NCBI RefSeq assembly: GCF_029223545.1
Contig: NZ_CP097870.1
Span: 2,294,001-2,358,000 of the forward strand
Length of the DNA stretch: 64,000 nt
Source: Thauera sp. GDN1
GTDB taxonomy: Bacteria; Pseudomonadota; Gammaproteobacteria; Burkholderiales; Rhodocyclaceae
Reading direction: 5' to 3'
Shown here: piece after piece, positions 28,703 through 37,664 of the stretch
How positions within the stretch are numbered: the stretch's first letter is position 1
How the letters are laid out: each line of letters begins with the position of its first letter
Position numbers and translations under genes: made by a program
Notes under the pieces: generated by a model
What the model saw: the letters and a program-made list of their open reading frames with translations, nothing else
Database searches by the model: none
What the model was told of the DNA's origin: nothing

Positions 28703-30007
28703 TCAGGTGCCGTGGCGCTTGCGGTAGTTCTCGAGGAAGCGCGCCACGCGGCCGATCGCGTCGCGCAGGTCGTCCTCGTGCGGCAGGAAGACCAGACGGA
28801 AGTGGTCGGGCTGCGGCCAGTTGAAGCCCGAGCCCTGCACCAGCAGCACGCGCTCTTCCTCGAGCAGCTCGGCGATGAAGGCCTGGTCGTCCTCGATCGG
28901 GTAGATCTTGGGGTCCAGCCTGGGGAACATGTACAGCGTGGCCTGCGGCTTGACGCAGCTGACGCCCGGAATCTGGGTGATGAGCTCCCACGCCAGGTCG
29001 CGCTGGCGGCGCATGCGCCCGCCTTCGGCGACCAGGTCGTCGATGCTCTGGTAACCGCCGAGCGCAGTCTGGATCGCGTACTGACCAGGCACGTTGGCGC
29101 ACAGGCGCATCGAGGCCAGCATGTTGAGGCCCTCGATGTAGTCGCCCGCACGGCGCTTGTCGCCGCACACCACCATCCAGCCCGCGCGGTAGCCGCAGGA
29201 GCGGTAGTTCTTCGACAGGCCGTTGAAGATGATCGTCAGCACGTCCTCGGACAGCGCCGCCATCGAGGTGTGCTTGACCCCGTCGTACAGCACCTTGTCG
29301 TAGACCTCGTCGGCGTACAGGATCAGATCATGCTCGCGCGCCAGTTCGACGATCTGCTTGAGCGTTTCGTCCGGATACACCGCGCCGGTCGGGTTGTTCG
29401 GGTTGATGATGACGATGGCGCGGGTATTGGGCGTGATCCTCGCGCGCATGTCCTCGATGTCCGGCATCCAGCCTTTGGACTCGTCGCACAGGTAATGCAC
29501 CGGCTTGCCGCCCGACAGGCTCACCGCCGCGGTCCACAGCGGGTAGTCGGGCGCCGGCACCAGCACCTCGTCGCCGGCGTCGAGCAGCGCGTTCATCGCC
29601 ATCACGATCAGCTCGGAGACGCCGTTGCCGATGTAGATGTCCTCGATGGTGACGCCCTTGATGCCCTTCTGCTGGGTGTAGTGCATCACCGCCTTGCGCG
29701 CGGAGAAGATGCCCTTCGAATCCGAGTAACCCGCCGCATTGGGCAGGTTGCGGATCATGTCCATCTGGATCTCTTCGGGCGAATCGAAGCCGAACGCGGC
29801 GAGGTTGCCGATGTTGAGCTTGATGATCTTGTGGCCCTCGTCCTCCATCTGCTTGGCGCGCACCAGCACCGGGCCGCGGATGTCGTAGCACACCTCGGCG
29901 AGCTTGGCGGACTTGCGGATCGGACGTGCGGCGGCTGCGCCCGCCTCGGCCTTGGCGACCGGTTCCGGGTTTGCCGATGCGAGCTCGAGGGTCTTCACCG
30001 CTTTCAT
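28703..30007 (-). CDS. alaA: Alanine aminotransferase (AlaA/YfbQ type)
   Basis: 434 residues, class I/II PLP aminotransferase. The PLP lysine is in FNGLSKNYRSCGYRAGW. The stretches VCYDIRGPVL and PAPDYPLWTAAVSLSGG are nearly those of E. coli AlaA. The N-terminus is about 25 residues longer and alanine-rich. AAGGA precedes the ATG. It probably interconverts pyruvate/alanine with glutamate; it is commonly next to hom in betaproteobacteria. Confidence 0.93.
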   Translation of the reverse strand: MKAVKTLELASANPEPVAKAEAGAAAARPIRKSAKLAEVCYDIRGPVLVRAKQMEDEGHKIIKLNIGNLAAFGFDSPEEIQMDMIRNLPNAAGYSDSKGIFSARKAVMHYTQQKGIKGVTIEDIYIGNGVSELIVMAMNALLDAGDEVLVPAPDYPLWTAAVSLSGGKPVHYLCDESKGWMPDIEDMRARITPNTRAIVIINPNNPTGAVYPDETLKQIVELAREHDLILYADEVYDKVLYDGVKHTSMAALSEDVLTIIFNGLSKNYRSCGYRAGWMVVCGDKRRAGDYIEGLNMLASMRLCANVPGQYAIQTALGGYQSIDDLVAEGGRMRRQRDLAWELITQIPGVSCVKPQATLYMFPRLDPKIYPIEDDQAFIAELLEEERVLLVQGSGFNWPQPDHFRLVFLPHEDDLRDAIGRVARFLENYRKRHGT

Positions 30008-30154
30008 GCCAGTCCTTCCTGAGAGATGGAAAACCGCAGCACCCTTTTCCGGCGCCGCAAAAGGTTGTTATCTTAGCCCTGCTCCCGCACTGCGGCAATT
30101 TTGCCATCGACCACGAACCTGCATCCCTTCGCGCACCGCGCCGGGTACCGGAAC

Positions 30155-30538
30155 ATGAAGCTCTACCAGGACAAGAACGCCAACACCAACGTCGTGACCG
30201 GCTACGGCGACGATCACGTGATGATCGGCAAGGTGCGCCACGACGGAAACCTGCTCGTCAGCGCCGGCCGCATCCTCGCCGGCTGGGCGCCACAGGCCGG
30301 CGGCGACCTCGCCGGCCTGCGTGCCGAGGATCTCGCGCAGGCCGCGGAGTTCGGTGCGGAGATCCTCATCGTCGGCACCGGCCGCCGCCAGCGTTTCCCG
30401 CAGCCGCAACTGCTGCGCCCGCTGGTCGAGGCGCGCATCGGTTTCGAGTTCATGGATTTCGCCGCCGCCTGCCGCACCTATAACATCCTGGTCGGCGAAG
30501 GCCGCGCGGTGGCGCTGGGTCTGCTGTACGAACGCTGA
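30155..30538 (+). CDS. Mth938-like (DUF498) domain protein
   Basis: 127 residues from ATG 30155. It starts MKLYQDKNANTNVVTGYGDD and has the RFPQPQLLRPLVEARIGFEF and NILVGEGRAVALGLL blocks of the Mth938/NDUFAF3-like fold. Homologs are related to complex I assembly factors, but the bacterial role is not established. It is divergent from alaA. Confidence 0.88.
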   Translation: MKLYQDKNANTNVVTGYGDDHVMIGKVRHDGNLLVSAGRILAGWAPQAGGDLAGLRAEDLAQAAEFGAEILIVGTGRRQRFPQPQLLRPLVEARIGFEFMDFAAACRTYNILVGEGRAVALGLLYER

Positions 30539-30679
30539 GCCGGGCAACAGCCGCCGCAACGAGGCTGTAACACCCCTGCAAGAGGATATTCACGAGGACG
30601 CCGGCTTTCGGCTACCCTGCGTCCACACGCGCGCCCGCCGCACGGCGGGCCAGCGCCCATCCACGAGCAGGAGACCCGA

Positions 30680-31135
30680 TTGAGCGCCATCCCCGCCCCC
30701 GACTTCAGCCTGCCCGCCACCGGCGGCAACACCGTCACCCTGTCCGCGCTGCGCGGCCGCAAGCTGGTGATCTACTTCTACCCGAAGGACAACACCCCCG
30801 GCTGCACCAACGAGACGCGCGATTTCGGCACACTGCATGCCGAGTTCGCGGCCGCCGGCTGCGACGTCTTCGGCGTGAGCCGCGACGGCCTGAAGAGCCA
30901 CGAGAACTTCAAGGCCAAGCTCGAACTGCCCTTCGAGCTGATCTCCGACCCGGAGGAGCAGGCCTGCGAGGCCTTCGGCGTCATGAAGCTCAAGAACATG
31001 TACGGCAAGCAGGTGCGCGGCATCGAACGCAGCACCTTCCTGATCGACGCCGCAGGCAACATCGCCCGCGAGTGGCGTGGCGTGAAGGTGCCCGGCCATG
31101 CCGAGGAAGTGCTCGCCGCCGCGCGCGCGCTCTGA
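30680..31135 (+). CDS. bcp: Peroxiredoxin of the Bcp/PrxQ type
   Basis: 151 residues starting at TTG (30680), with GGAG at the right distance and no in-frame ATG that fits the family start (SAIPAPDFSLPATGG). The peroxidatic cysteine is in PKDNTPGCTNETRDF. The resolving cysteine found five residues later in E. coli Bcp is absent (asparagine-glutamate-threonine-arginine-aspartate instead), so it may act as a 1-Cys enzyme or use another cysteine such as C in EEQACEAFG. It reduces organic and hydrogen peroxides with thioredoxin. Confidence 0.93.
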   Translation: MSAIPAPDFSLPATGGNTVTLSALRGRKLVIYFYPKDNTPGCTNETRDFGTLHAEFAAAGCDVFGVSRDGLKSHENFKAKLELPFELISDPEEQACEAFGVMKLKNMYGKQVRGIERSTFLIDAAGNIAREWRGVKVPGHAEEVLAAARAL

Positions 31136-31206
31136 CCCTCCCGACGGCCGCGGTCGCAACGCGCGTCCGCGGCCCCGATGCCGCCCCGCAGCCCGGATCC
31201 GACCTC

Positions 31207-32691
31207 ATGCCCGCCATCAGCAAAGCCACCACGCCCGCCGCCCCGAACGAAACCACCGCCACCACCGCACGCCCGCGCCGCAGCACAACCCGCCGCGCCG
31301 CCAAGCCGGCCGCGTGCAAGCTCTTCGTGCTCGACACCAACGTGCTGATGCACGACCCCACCAGCCTCTACCGCTTCGAGGAGCACGACCTCTACGTGCC
31401 GATCATGACGCTGGAGGAACTCGACAACAACAAGAAGGGCACCAGCGAGGTCGCACGCAACGCGCGTCAGGCCAGCCGGATGCTCGACGAGATCGTGTCC
31501 GGCGCGGCCGACGGCATCGTCGAGGGCATTCCGCTCGAGGGCCCCTCGCGCAGCCTGGCCACCGGCCGGCTGTACGTGCAGACCGAGGCGATCGAGATCA
31601 AGCTGCCGCCCGCGCTACCCACGGCGCGCGGCGACAACCAGATCCTCGCGGTGGTGATGTTCCTGGTCGAAAAGCACCCGGGACGCGAGGTCATCCTGGT
31701 GTCGAAAGACATCAACATGCGCATCAAGGCGCGCGCGCTCGGGCTGGCGGCACAGGACTACTTCAACGACAAGGTGCTCGAGGACAGCGACCTGCTGTAC
31801 ACCGGTACCCGCGAACTGCCGGCCGACTTCTGGGACACCCATGGCCGCGGCATGCAGTCGTGGAAGGAGGAAGGCCGCACCTACTACCGGCTGAACGGCC
31901 CGCTCGCCCCCGAGATGCTCGTCAACGAATTCGTCTTCCAGGATGGCGACGCCCCGCTGCAGGCCTGGGTGAAGGAGAAGGAAGGGCGCAGCGTGGTGCT
32001 GGAGACGCTGACCGACTTCAGCCACCACAAGAACAACGTCTGGGGCATCACCGCGCGCAACCGCGAGCAGAACTTCGCCCTGAACCTGCTGATGAACCCG
32101 GAGATCGACTTCGTCACCCTGCTCGGCCAGGCCGGCACCGGCAAGACCCTGCTGACGCTCGCCGCCGGGCTCACCCAGGTGCTGGAGACCAAGCGCTACG
32201 GCGAGATCATCATGACCCGGGTGACGGTGCCGGTTGGCGAGGACATCGGCTTCCTCCCTGGAACCGAGGAAGAAAAGATGGCGCCGTGGATGGGCGCGCT
32301 CGAGGACAACCTCGAGGTCCTCAACGGCACCGCGGGCGAAGGCGGCGACTGGGGCCGCGCGGCGACGCGCGACCTGATCCGCAGCCGCATCAAGATCAAG
32401 AGCCTGAACTTCATGCGCGGGCGCACCTTCCTGAACAAGTTCCTGATCATCGACGAGGCGCAGAACCTGACGCCCAAGCAGATGAAGACCCTGATCACCC
32501 GCGCCGGCCCCGGCACCAAGGTCATCTGCATGGGCAACATCGCGCAGATCGACACGCCCTACCTCACCGAGGGCTCCTCGGGCCTGACCTTCGTCGTCGA
32601 CCGTTTCAAGGGCTGGGCGCACTCCGGCCACATCACGCTGCAGCGCGGCGAGCGCTCGCGCCTGGCCGACTACGCCGCCGACGTCCTCTGA
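31207..32691 (+). CDS. phoH: PhoH family protein with N-terminal PIN domain
   Basis: 494 residues from ATG 31207. After a basic, threonine-rich leader comes a PIN ribonuclease-like domain (FVLDTNVLMHDP, then ARALGLAAQDYFNDK) and then the PhoH ATPase domain with Walker A GQAGTGKTLL and Walker B FLIIDEAQNL. PIN-PhoH proteins are linked to RNA unwinding and cleavage and, in mycobacteria, to toxin-antitoxin function. It follows bcp by 71 bases. Confidence 0.93.
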   Translation: MPAISKATTPAAPNETTATTARPRRSTTRRAAKPAACKLFVLDTNVLMHDPTSLYRFEEHDLYVPIMTLEELDNNKKGTSEVARNARQASRMLDEIVSGAADGIVEGIPLEGPSRSLATGRLYVQTEAIEIKLPPALPTARGDNQILAVVMFLVEKHPGREVILVSKDINMRIKARALGLAAQDYFNDKVLEDSDLLYTGTRELPADFWDTHGRGMQSWKEEGRTYYRLNGPLAPEMLVNEFVFQDGDAPLQAWVKEKEGRSVVLETLTDFSHHKNNVWGITARNREQNFALNLLMNPEIDFVTLLGQAGTGKTLLTLAAGLTQVLETKRYGEIIMTRVTVPVGEDIGFLPGTEEEKMAPWMGALEDNLEVLNGTAGEGGDWGRAATRDLIRSRIKIKSLNFMRGRTFLNKFLIIDEAQNLTPKQMKTLITRAGPGTKVICMGNIAQIDTPYLTEGSSGLTFVVDRFKGWAHSGHITLQRGERSRLADYAADVL

Positions 32692-32761
32692 GCCGCCGCA
32701 AGCGCACGCGGCCGCCGTCGGCCCCGTGTGCTTGCGGCCCCTTGCCGCGCGGCGGCTCACC

Positions 32762-32767
32762 TATAAT
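32762..32767 (+). promoter_or_regulatory. -10 element TATAAT upstream of the CBS/DUF294 gene
   Basis: A perfect TATAAT 29 bases before the start codon; no convincing -35 box, so confidence is limited. Confidence 0.4.
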
Positions 32768-32796
32768 CCGCGGATTCATCCGACGACAGAGCCGTC

Positions 32797-34695
32797 ATGA
32801 CCACCGAAGCCGCGAACCTGCTGGTGGGCGCCAGCACCGATTTCCTGCGCAACTTCTCGCCCTTCAACCGCATGGAGGCCGAGGCGCTCGCCTTCCTCGC
32901 CGAGCGTGCGGTGCTCGCCTTCCACCCGCGCGGCTCGGACATCCTGACCCCGGAGATGGGCGTCCCCCGCCATTTCTACATCGTCCAGCGCGGCAAGGTG
33001 CAGGCGAGCCAGACCGGTTCGACCACGGTCACCGAGTACGCCAGCATGACGCTGGGGCCCGGCGAATGCTTCCCGATCGGCGCGATCTCCGCCCGCCGCC
33101 CGTCGACCAATGCCTACGTCGCGGTCGAGGACAGCTTCTGCTTCCAGCTCGGCGCGGACGATTTCCTGCACCTGATGCAGATGAGTCCGGTCTTCCACCT
33201 GTTCTGCACGCAGTACATCGCCAGCCTGCTCAACCAGTCCCGCCAGCAACTGCAGACCACCTTCGCGCAGCGCGCGGCCGAGCAGCAGACCATGACCACC
33301 AGCCTGGGCAAGCTGGTCAAGCAGGACCCGGTTTTCGTGAGTGCTGACACGCCCACGCGCAGCGCGCTCGAGCGCATGAACGAGCTGCGCCTGGGCTGCA
33401 TGGTGGTGGTCGACGACGAACGCCGGCCGGTGGGCGTCGTCACCCAGAGCGACCTGCTGCCGCGGGTGATCCTGGCCGCCTTCGACCTCGCCCGCCCGAT
33501 CGGCGAGCTGATGACCGCCAATCCGCACCAGCTGCCGACCACCGCCTCCGCCTACGACGCCGCCCTGGAGATGGCGACCCACGGCGTGCGCCACCTGCTG
33601 GTGGTGGACTCGGACGGCATCCTCAAGGGCGTGGTGTCCGAGCGCGACCTGTTCACGCTGCAGCGCATCAGCCTGCGCCAGATCCGCGCCGGCATCGAGA
33701 ACGCGGCCGACATCCATGCCCTGCAGCGCGCGAGCGCGGACATCCGCCAGCTCGCCCTCAACCTGATCGCGCAGGGCATCGGTGCCGAGCAGCTGACGCA
33801 GTTCATCTCCGCCCTCAACGACGCGCTGACCCGCCGCATCATCGTGCTCGCCCGCGAGCGCCACGACCTGCTCGGCATCGACTTCGCCTGGATCGCGTTC
33901 GGCTCGGAGGGGCGCCACGAGCAGACGCTGTCCACCGACCAGGACAACGGGATCGTGTTCCGCGTGGTCGCGAGCAGCCAGGTCGACGAGGCGCGCCGGC
34001 GCCTGCTCGCGTTCGCGAAGACTGTCAACGACGACCTCGCCGCCTGCGGCTTCCCGCTGTGCAAGGGCAACATCATGGCGAGCAATCCGGACCTGTGCCT
34101 GACACTCGAGGAGTGGAAATCGCGCTTCGGCGACTGGATCCGCGAGCCCGACCCGCAGGCCCTGCTCAACGCCTCGATCTTCTTCGACTTCCGCGTGCTT
34201 TACGGCAACGAGCGCTTCGGCGACCAGCTGCGCACCTGGCTCAACAAGGCGGCGAAGGGCAACACCACCTTCCTGCGCATGATGGCGGCCAACGCGCTGA
34301 AGGTCCTGCCCCCGCTCGGGCGCATCCGCGACTTCGTGCTCGAGGACGACGGCAGCATCGACCTCAAGAAATCCGGCGCCCGCCTGTTCGTGGACGTGGC
34401 CCGCATCCTGGCCCTGCGTACCGGCGTGGACTCGAGCAGCACCGTCCAGCGCCTGCGCCAGGCGAGCACCAAGATCGGCTTCACCGCGGAGGAGATCGCC
34501 GCGATCATCGACGGCTTCAATTTCATCCAGCTCCTGCGCCTGCGCTCGCAGCACCTGGAGACCAAGCACGACACCGCCGACGACAACCGCGTCGATCCCG
34601 AGTCGCTGAACGAGCTCGACCGCCGCATCCTGAAGGAAGCCTTCCGTCAGGCGCGCAAGCTCCAGTTGCGCCTCAAGCTGGACTATCAGCTATGA
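32797..34695 (+). CDS. Cyclic-nucleotide-binding / CBS / DUF294 nucleotidyltransferase-like signalling protein
   Basis: 632 residues. Order: cNMP-binding-like domain (about 10-150), a pair of CBS domains (about 165-285), a DUF294 nucleotidyltransferase-like domain with AFGSEGRHEQTLSTDQDNG (about 365-385, the GS and DxD-like positions) and the DUF294 C-terminal domain. Such proteins resemble GlnD N-terminal parts and are thought to sense nucleotides; in other bacteria they sit near acetate-metabolism genes. Its stop overlaps the start of the exonuclease-like gene (ATGA), a conserved pairing. Confidence 0.9.
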   Translation: MTTEAANLLVGASTDFLRNFSPFNRMEAEALAFLAERAVLAFHPRGSDILTPEMGVPRHFYIVQRGKVQASQTGSTTVTEYASMTLGPGECFPIGAISARRPSTNAYVAVEDSFCFQLGADDFLHLMQMSPVFHLFCTQYIASLLNQSRQQLQTTFAQRAAEQQTMTTSLGKLVKQDPVFVSADTPTRSALERMNELRLGCMVVVDDERRPVGVVTQSDLLPRVILAAFDLARPIGELMTANPHQLPTTASAYDAALEMATHGVRHLLVVDSDGILKGVVSERDLFTLQRISLRQIRAGIENAADIHALQRASADIRQLALNLIAQGIGAEQLTQFISALNDALTRRIIVLARERHDLLGIDFAWIAFGSEGRHEQTLSTDQDNGIVFRVVASSQVDEARRRLLAFAKTVNDDLAACGFPLCKGNIMASNPDLCLTLEEWKSRFGDWIREPDPQALLNASIFFDFRVLYGNERFGDQLRTWLNKAAKGNTTFLRMMAANALKVLPPLGRIRDFVLEDDGSIDLKKSGARLFVDVARILALRTGVDSSSTVQRLRQASTKIGFTAEEIAAIIDGFNFIQLLRLRSQHLETKHDTADDNRVDPESLNELDRRILKEAFRQARKLQLRLKLDYQL

Positions 34696-35333
34696 GCTGG
34701 CTCGCCCGTCTCAAGGCGGCGCGCGGCGGGGCGCCCGCCCTCGGCAAGCAGGCCGAGCAGACCCTGCACGCCTGGCACGCCCTGCCCGATGCGGTGCGCG
34801 ACCGTCCGCACTTCGAGAGCCGTTACGTGGTCGTGAATACCGAGGCGACCGGACTCGACCTCGACCGCGACCGCCTGCTCGCGGTCGGGGCGGTCGGCGT
34901 CGACGGAGGCCTGCTCCACGCCGCGGACGCCTACTATGCAACGCTGGAACCCGCACCCGCCGACGCGCTCGCGGGTCTGCTCGGGCTGGCCGGCAAGAAC
35001 CCGCTGGTGGTGTTCAACGCATCGTTCAACCGCAACATGCTCGAGCGCGCGTTTCAGGAACACCTCGGCCTCGTGCCGGATTTCCTCTGGGTCGACCTCT
35101 ACTTCCTGCTGCCGTCCTTGTTCCCGGAGAAGCTCGATCGCCCCGGCCGGCTTGGCGACTGGATGGCGGCATTCGGTATCGAAACCTTTCAGCGCCATCA
35201 TGCGCTCGGCGACGCCTGGGCAATCGCCCAGCTCCTGCTCGCCGTCCAGGCGCGGGCGCTGTCCTTCGGCGTCAACAGCCCGGAAGGCCTCGCCGAGCAT
35301 CAGCATGCCTACCGCCAGAAGCTGAAGGTCTGA
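34692..35333 (+). CDS. DnaQ/RNase T-fold exonuclease-like protein, probably inactive
   Basis: 213 residues with the DEDDh exonuclease layout, but two of the four acidic residues are replaced. Exo I reads VVNTEATG (N49 in place of the first Asp, E51 kept), Exo II reads FNASFNRNML (N113 in place of Asp), and Exo III HHALGDAWA keeps H169 and D174. Two-metal catalysis needs both aspartates, so the protein is probably a binding or regulatory subunit for the upstream DUF294 protein, with which it is translationally coupled. The gene is intact. Confidence 0.85.
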   Translation: MSWLARLKAARGGAPALGKQAEQTLHAWHALPDAVRDRPHFESRYVVVNTEATGLDLDRDRLLAVGAVGVDGGLLHAADAYYATLEPAPADALAGLLGLAGKNPLVVFNASFNRNMLERAFQEHLGLVPDFLWVDLYFLLPSLFPEKLDRPGRLGDWMAAFGIETFQRHHALGDAWAIAQLLLAVQARALSFGVNSPEGLAEHQHAYRQKLKV

Positions 35334-35425
35334 TTCTCCGGCAGCGTGACCGATGCCCGCACGCGAGCACGCGGGAACGACATTTCCTGTTTACAACCCC
35401 GACTTGCCTGCGTATATTCCGCCGA

Positions 35426-35977
35426 ATGTTTTTGCGCCCCGCCCTCCTCTCCCTGGCATTGCTGCTCGCGTCGGCCCCGTTCGCCCACGCCGCCGAACAG
35501 CCTGAGCAGGCGGTGGCGCAGGTCGAGCAGAGTTCCGTGATCGGCGAATACACCGTCGTCGCCGAGCAACTGGTCGACGAAGCCCTGTCCTACCTCGGCA
35601 TCCGCTACCGCTTCGGCGGCACCTCGCCGGCAACCGGCCTGGACTGCAGCGGCCTGGTGCTGAACGTGTTCCGCAACGCGGTCGGCCTCAATCTGCCGCG
35701 TACAGCGGGCGAGATGGCAAAGCTCGGCGACCGGATCGGTCGCCAGGAGCTCAAGCCCGGCGACCTCGTGTTCTTCAACACCATGCGCCGCGCCTTCTCC
35801 CATGTGGGAATCTACCTCGGGGACGGCAAGTTCGTGCACGCCCCCTCCAGCGGCGGCAAGGTCCGCGTCGAGAACATCTCCAACCGCTACTGGGCGCAGC
35901 GCTTCAACGGCGCGCGCCGCCTGCTCGACGAGGGCGACACCCTTCACGACGCCGCGCGCATGGTGGCGATCCGCTGA
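35426..35977 (+). CDS. NlpC/P60 family cell-wall hydrolase
   Basis: 183 residues. A cleavable signal peptide (LLSLALLLASAPFAHAA) is followed by an NlpC/P60 domain with catalytic Cys in TGLDCSGLVLNVF, His in FSHVGIYLGDGKFVHAPSSG and a further polar residue. It probably cleaves D-glutamyl-diaminopimelate bonds in periplasmic peptidoglycan. It is monocistronic and ends in the terminator at 36005. Confidence 0.92.
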   Translation: MFLRPALLSLALLLASAPFAHAAEQPEQAVAQVEQSSVIGEYTVVAEQLVDEALSYLGIRYRFGGTSPATGLDCSGLVLNVFRNAVGLNLPRTAGEMAKLGDRIGRQELKPGDLVFFNTMRRAFSHVGIYLGDGKFVHAPSSGGKVRVENISNRYWAQRFNGARRLLDEGDTLHDAARMVAIR

Positions 35978-36004
35978 TCCCCGCTTCGCCCGAACGTCGA
36001 CGAC

Positions 36005-36032
36005 AAAGCCCGGCTCCACGCCGGGCTTTTTT
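36005..36032. terminator. Bidirectional terminator between the NlpC/P60 and DUF2325 genes
   Basis: A stem AAAGCCCGGC/GCCGGGCTTT with a T run on the plus strand (TTTTTT); it lies between the convergent gene ends and touches the DUF2325 stop. Confidence 0.85.
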
Positions 36033-36373
36033 CATTTTCGGCCGCCTCCCGCCGCCTTGCAGCGCTCCGGACATGCGGCGCACGGATCGCCCATCCGCCG
36101 GCCCAGCGCCTGCTGCAGTGCGCAGGTCGAACGCCGACAACACACGAACATCACCCCTTCGCGGCTGGCCGCATCGCGGAAGCGCTGCATCACGTTGTGG
36201 CCGAGGAAGTCGGTGAACAGGATCACCATGCCGATCCCGCTCGGCAGCGGCGCGGAGCGGCGCTGATGCGTCGTGTCGCGTCCGCTGACGTGTCCCGCGA
36301 TGCGGATGCCGAAGCTGTCGAGGACGTCCGGAATGTTGCCGAGGCGATCTGCGCCGACGAGCAGGGCATTCAT
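36032..36373 (-). CDS. DUF2325 domain-containing protein
   Basis: 113 residues from ATG 36373 with AGGAAGGA upstream. The sequence MNALLVGADRLGNIPDVL, VSGRDTTHQRR, VILFTDFLGHN and FVCCRRSTCAL is typical of DUF2325. The C-terminal cysteines (CCRRSTC, DPCAACPERC) suggest metal or Fe-S binding. A Fur-box-like palindrome lies 13 bases upstream of the start, and the divergent neighbour is an iron-binding protein gene, so an iron-responsive role is likely. Exact function unknown. Confidence 0.88.
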   Translation of the reverse strand: MNALLVGADRLGNIPDVLDSFGIRIAGHVSGRDTTHQRRSAPLPSGIGMVILFTDFLGHNVMQRFRDAASREGVMFVCCRRSTCALQQALGRRMGDPCAACPERCKAAGGGRK

Positions 36374-36385
36374 GCTTTCCTTCCT

Positions 36386-36404
36386 GTTAAGAACAATTCT
36401 CATC
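36386..36404. promoter_or_regulatory. Fur-box-like operator in front of the DUF2325 gene
   Basis: GTTAAGAACAATTCTCATC matches 12 of 19 positions of the classic Fur consensus palindrome and ends 13 bases before the DUF2325 start codon. Confidence 0.5.
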
Positions 36405-36436
36405 CATGATGCTACCAATGCGAACTGTTTGCAACT

Positions 36437-36455
36437 GCGAACTCTTATCGTTATT
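36437..36455. promoter_or_regulatory. Second Fur-box-like operator, in front of fbpA
   Basis: GCGAACTCTTATCGTTATT also matches 12 of 19 Fur consensus positions, 38 bases before the fbpA start. Together with the site at 36386 it would control both divergent genes. Confidence 0.45.
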
Positions 36456-36493
36456 ATTCGAACACCGTCACAACACCCTGAGCTCTCGCCAAC

Positions 36494-37507
36494 ATGATGA
36501 AAAAAGTCCTGCTGACCGCCCTGGTTTCCGCCTTCGGCCTGTCTGCCGCCGCCAGCGCGGCCGAACTCAACGTCTACTCCGCCCGTCACTACCAGACCGA
36601 CGAGCAGCTGTACGGCAACTTCACCAAGCAGACCGGGATCAAGATCAACCGCATCGAAGCCAAGGAAGACGAACTGCTGGAGCGCGTCCGCACCGAAGGC
36701 GCCAACAGCCCGGCGGATGTCTTCGTGACCGTGGACGCCTCGCGCCTGGCCAAGGCCGACGAGATGGGCATCTTCGCCCCGGTGAAGTCGGCTGAACTGG
36801 AAGCCCGCATTCCGGCCCACCTGCGCACGAACAACTGGTTCTCGTATTCGACCCGCGCCCGCGTGATCGTGTACAACCCCGAGCTCGTCAAGGCCGAACA
36901 GGTCCAGACCTACGAGCAACTGGCCGATCCCGCCCTCAAGGGCCAGGTTTGCACCCGCTCGGGCAGCCACCCCTACAACCTGTCGCTGGGCGCCGCCATG
37001 ATCAAGCACAACGGGGCGGAAGCGACCGAGAACTGGGCCAAGGGCATCGTCGCCAACTTCGCGCGTGCGCCCAAGGGCGGCGACACCGACCAGATCCGCG
37101 CGGTTGCGGCCGGCGAGTGCGGCGTGGCGATCGCCAACAGCTACTACCTGGCTCGCCTGATGAATTCGGACAAGCGCGAGGACCAGGCCGCGGTGGCGAA
37201 GATCAAGGCGGTGTGGCCCAACCAGTCGAGCTGGGGCACCCACATCAACGTCTCGGGCGCCGGCATGCTCAAGCACGCGCCGAACAAGGAAGCCGCGATC
37301 AAGTTCCTGGAGTACCTGGCCTCGGACGAGGCCCAGGCCTACTTCGCCAACGGCAACAACGAATGGCCGGTCGTGCCCTCGGTGAAGGTCGACAATGCGG
37401 CACTGGCCAAGCTCGGCGAATTCAAGGCCGACACCCTGCCGATCGGCGAGCTGGCGGCCACGGTCGCCGAAGCCCAGCGCATCTTCGATCGCGCGGGCTA
37501 TCGCTGA
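36494..37507 (+). CDS. fbpA: Ferric-iron ABC transporter substrate-binding protein
   Basis: 337 residues. A signal peptide (VLLTALVSAFGLSAAASAA) is followed by a type II periplasmic-binding fold (ELNVYSARHYQTDEQLYGNF). The tyrosine pair ANSYYLARLMNS is the iron-ligand site of FutA/FbpA proteins. It brings Fe(III) to the FbpB permease. The two candidate Fur boxes upstream support iron regulation. It ends in a terminator shared with the convergent fbpB. Confidence 0.94.
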   Translation: MMKKVLLTALVSAFGLSAAASAAELNVYSARHYQTDEQLYGNFTKQTGIKINRIEAKEDELLERVRTEGANSPADVFVTVDASRLAKADEMGIFAPVKSAELEARIPAHLRTNNWFSYSTRARVIVYNPELVKAEQVQTYEQLADPALKGQVCTRSGSHPYNLSLGAAMIKHNGAEATENWAKGIVANFARAPKGGDTDQIRAVAAGECGVAIANSYYLARLMNSDKREDQAAVAKIKAVWPNQSSWGTHINVSGAGMLKHAPNKEAAIKFLEYLASDEAQAYFANGNNEWPVVPSVKVDNAALAKLGEFKADTLPIGELAATVAEAQRIFDRAGYR

Positions 37508-37558
37508 TCGACATGCGGCGGACGGCAGGACGCCGTCGGTCGCGACCGCTGCAACTCA

Positions 37559-37598
37559 CGATTCAGCCCCCGCGGCCCCGGCCGCCGGGGTTGAATCG
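37559..37598. terminator. Bidirectional terminator between convergent fbpA and fbpB
   Basis: A long stem: CGATTCA and TGAATCG at the base, CCCC/GGGG and a GC-rich centre, with TTTCC after it on the plus strand. Confidence 0.6.
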
Positions 37599-37664
37599 TT
37601 TCCGCGCCTCCGATCGCAGACCCACCCGCAGCCACCCGGCCAGCCTTGCGCCTGCCGAGCCGGA

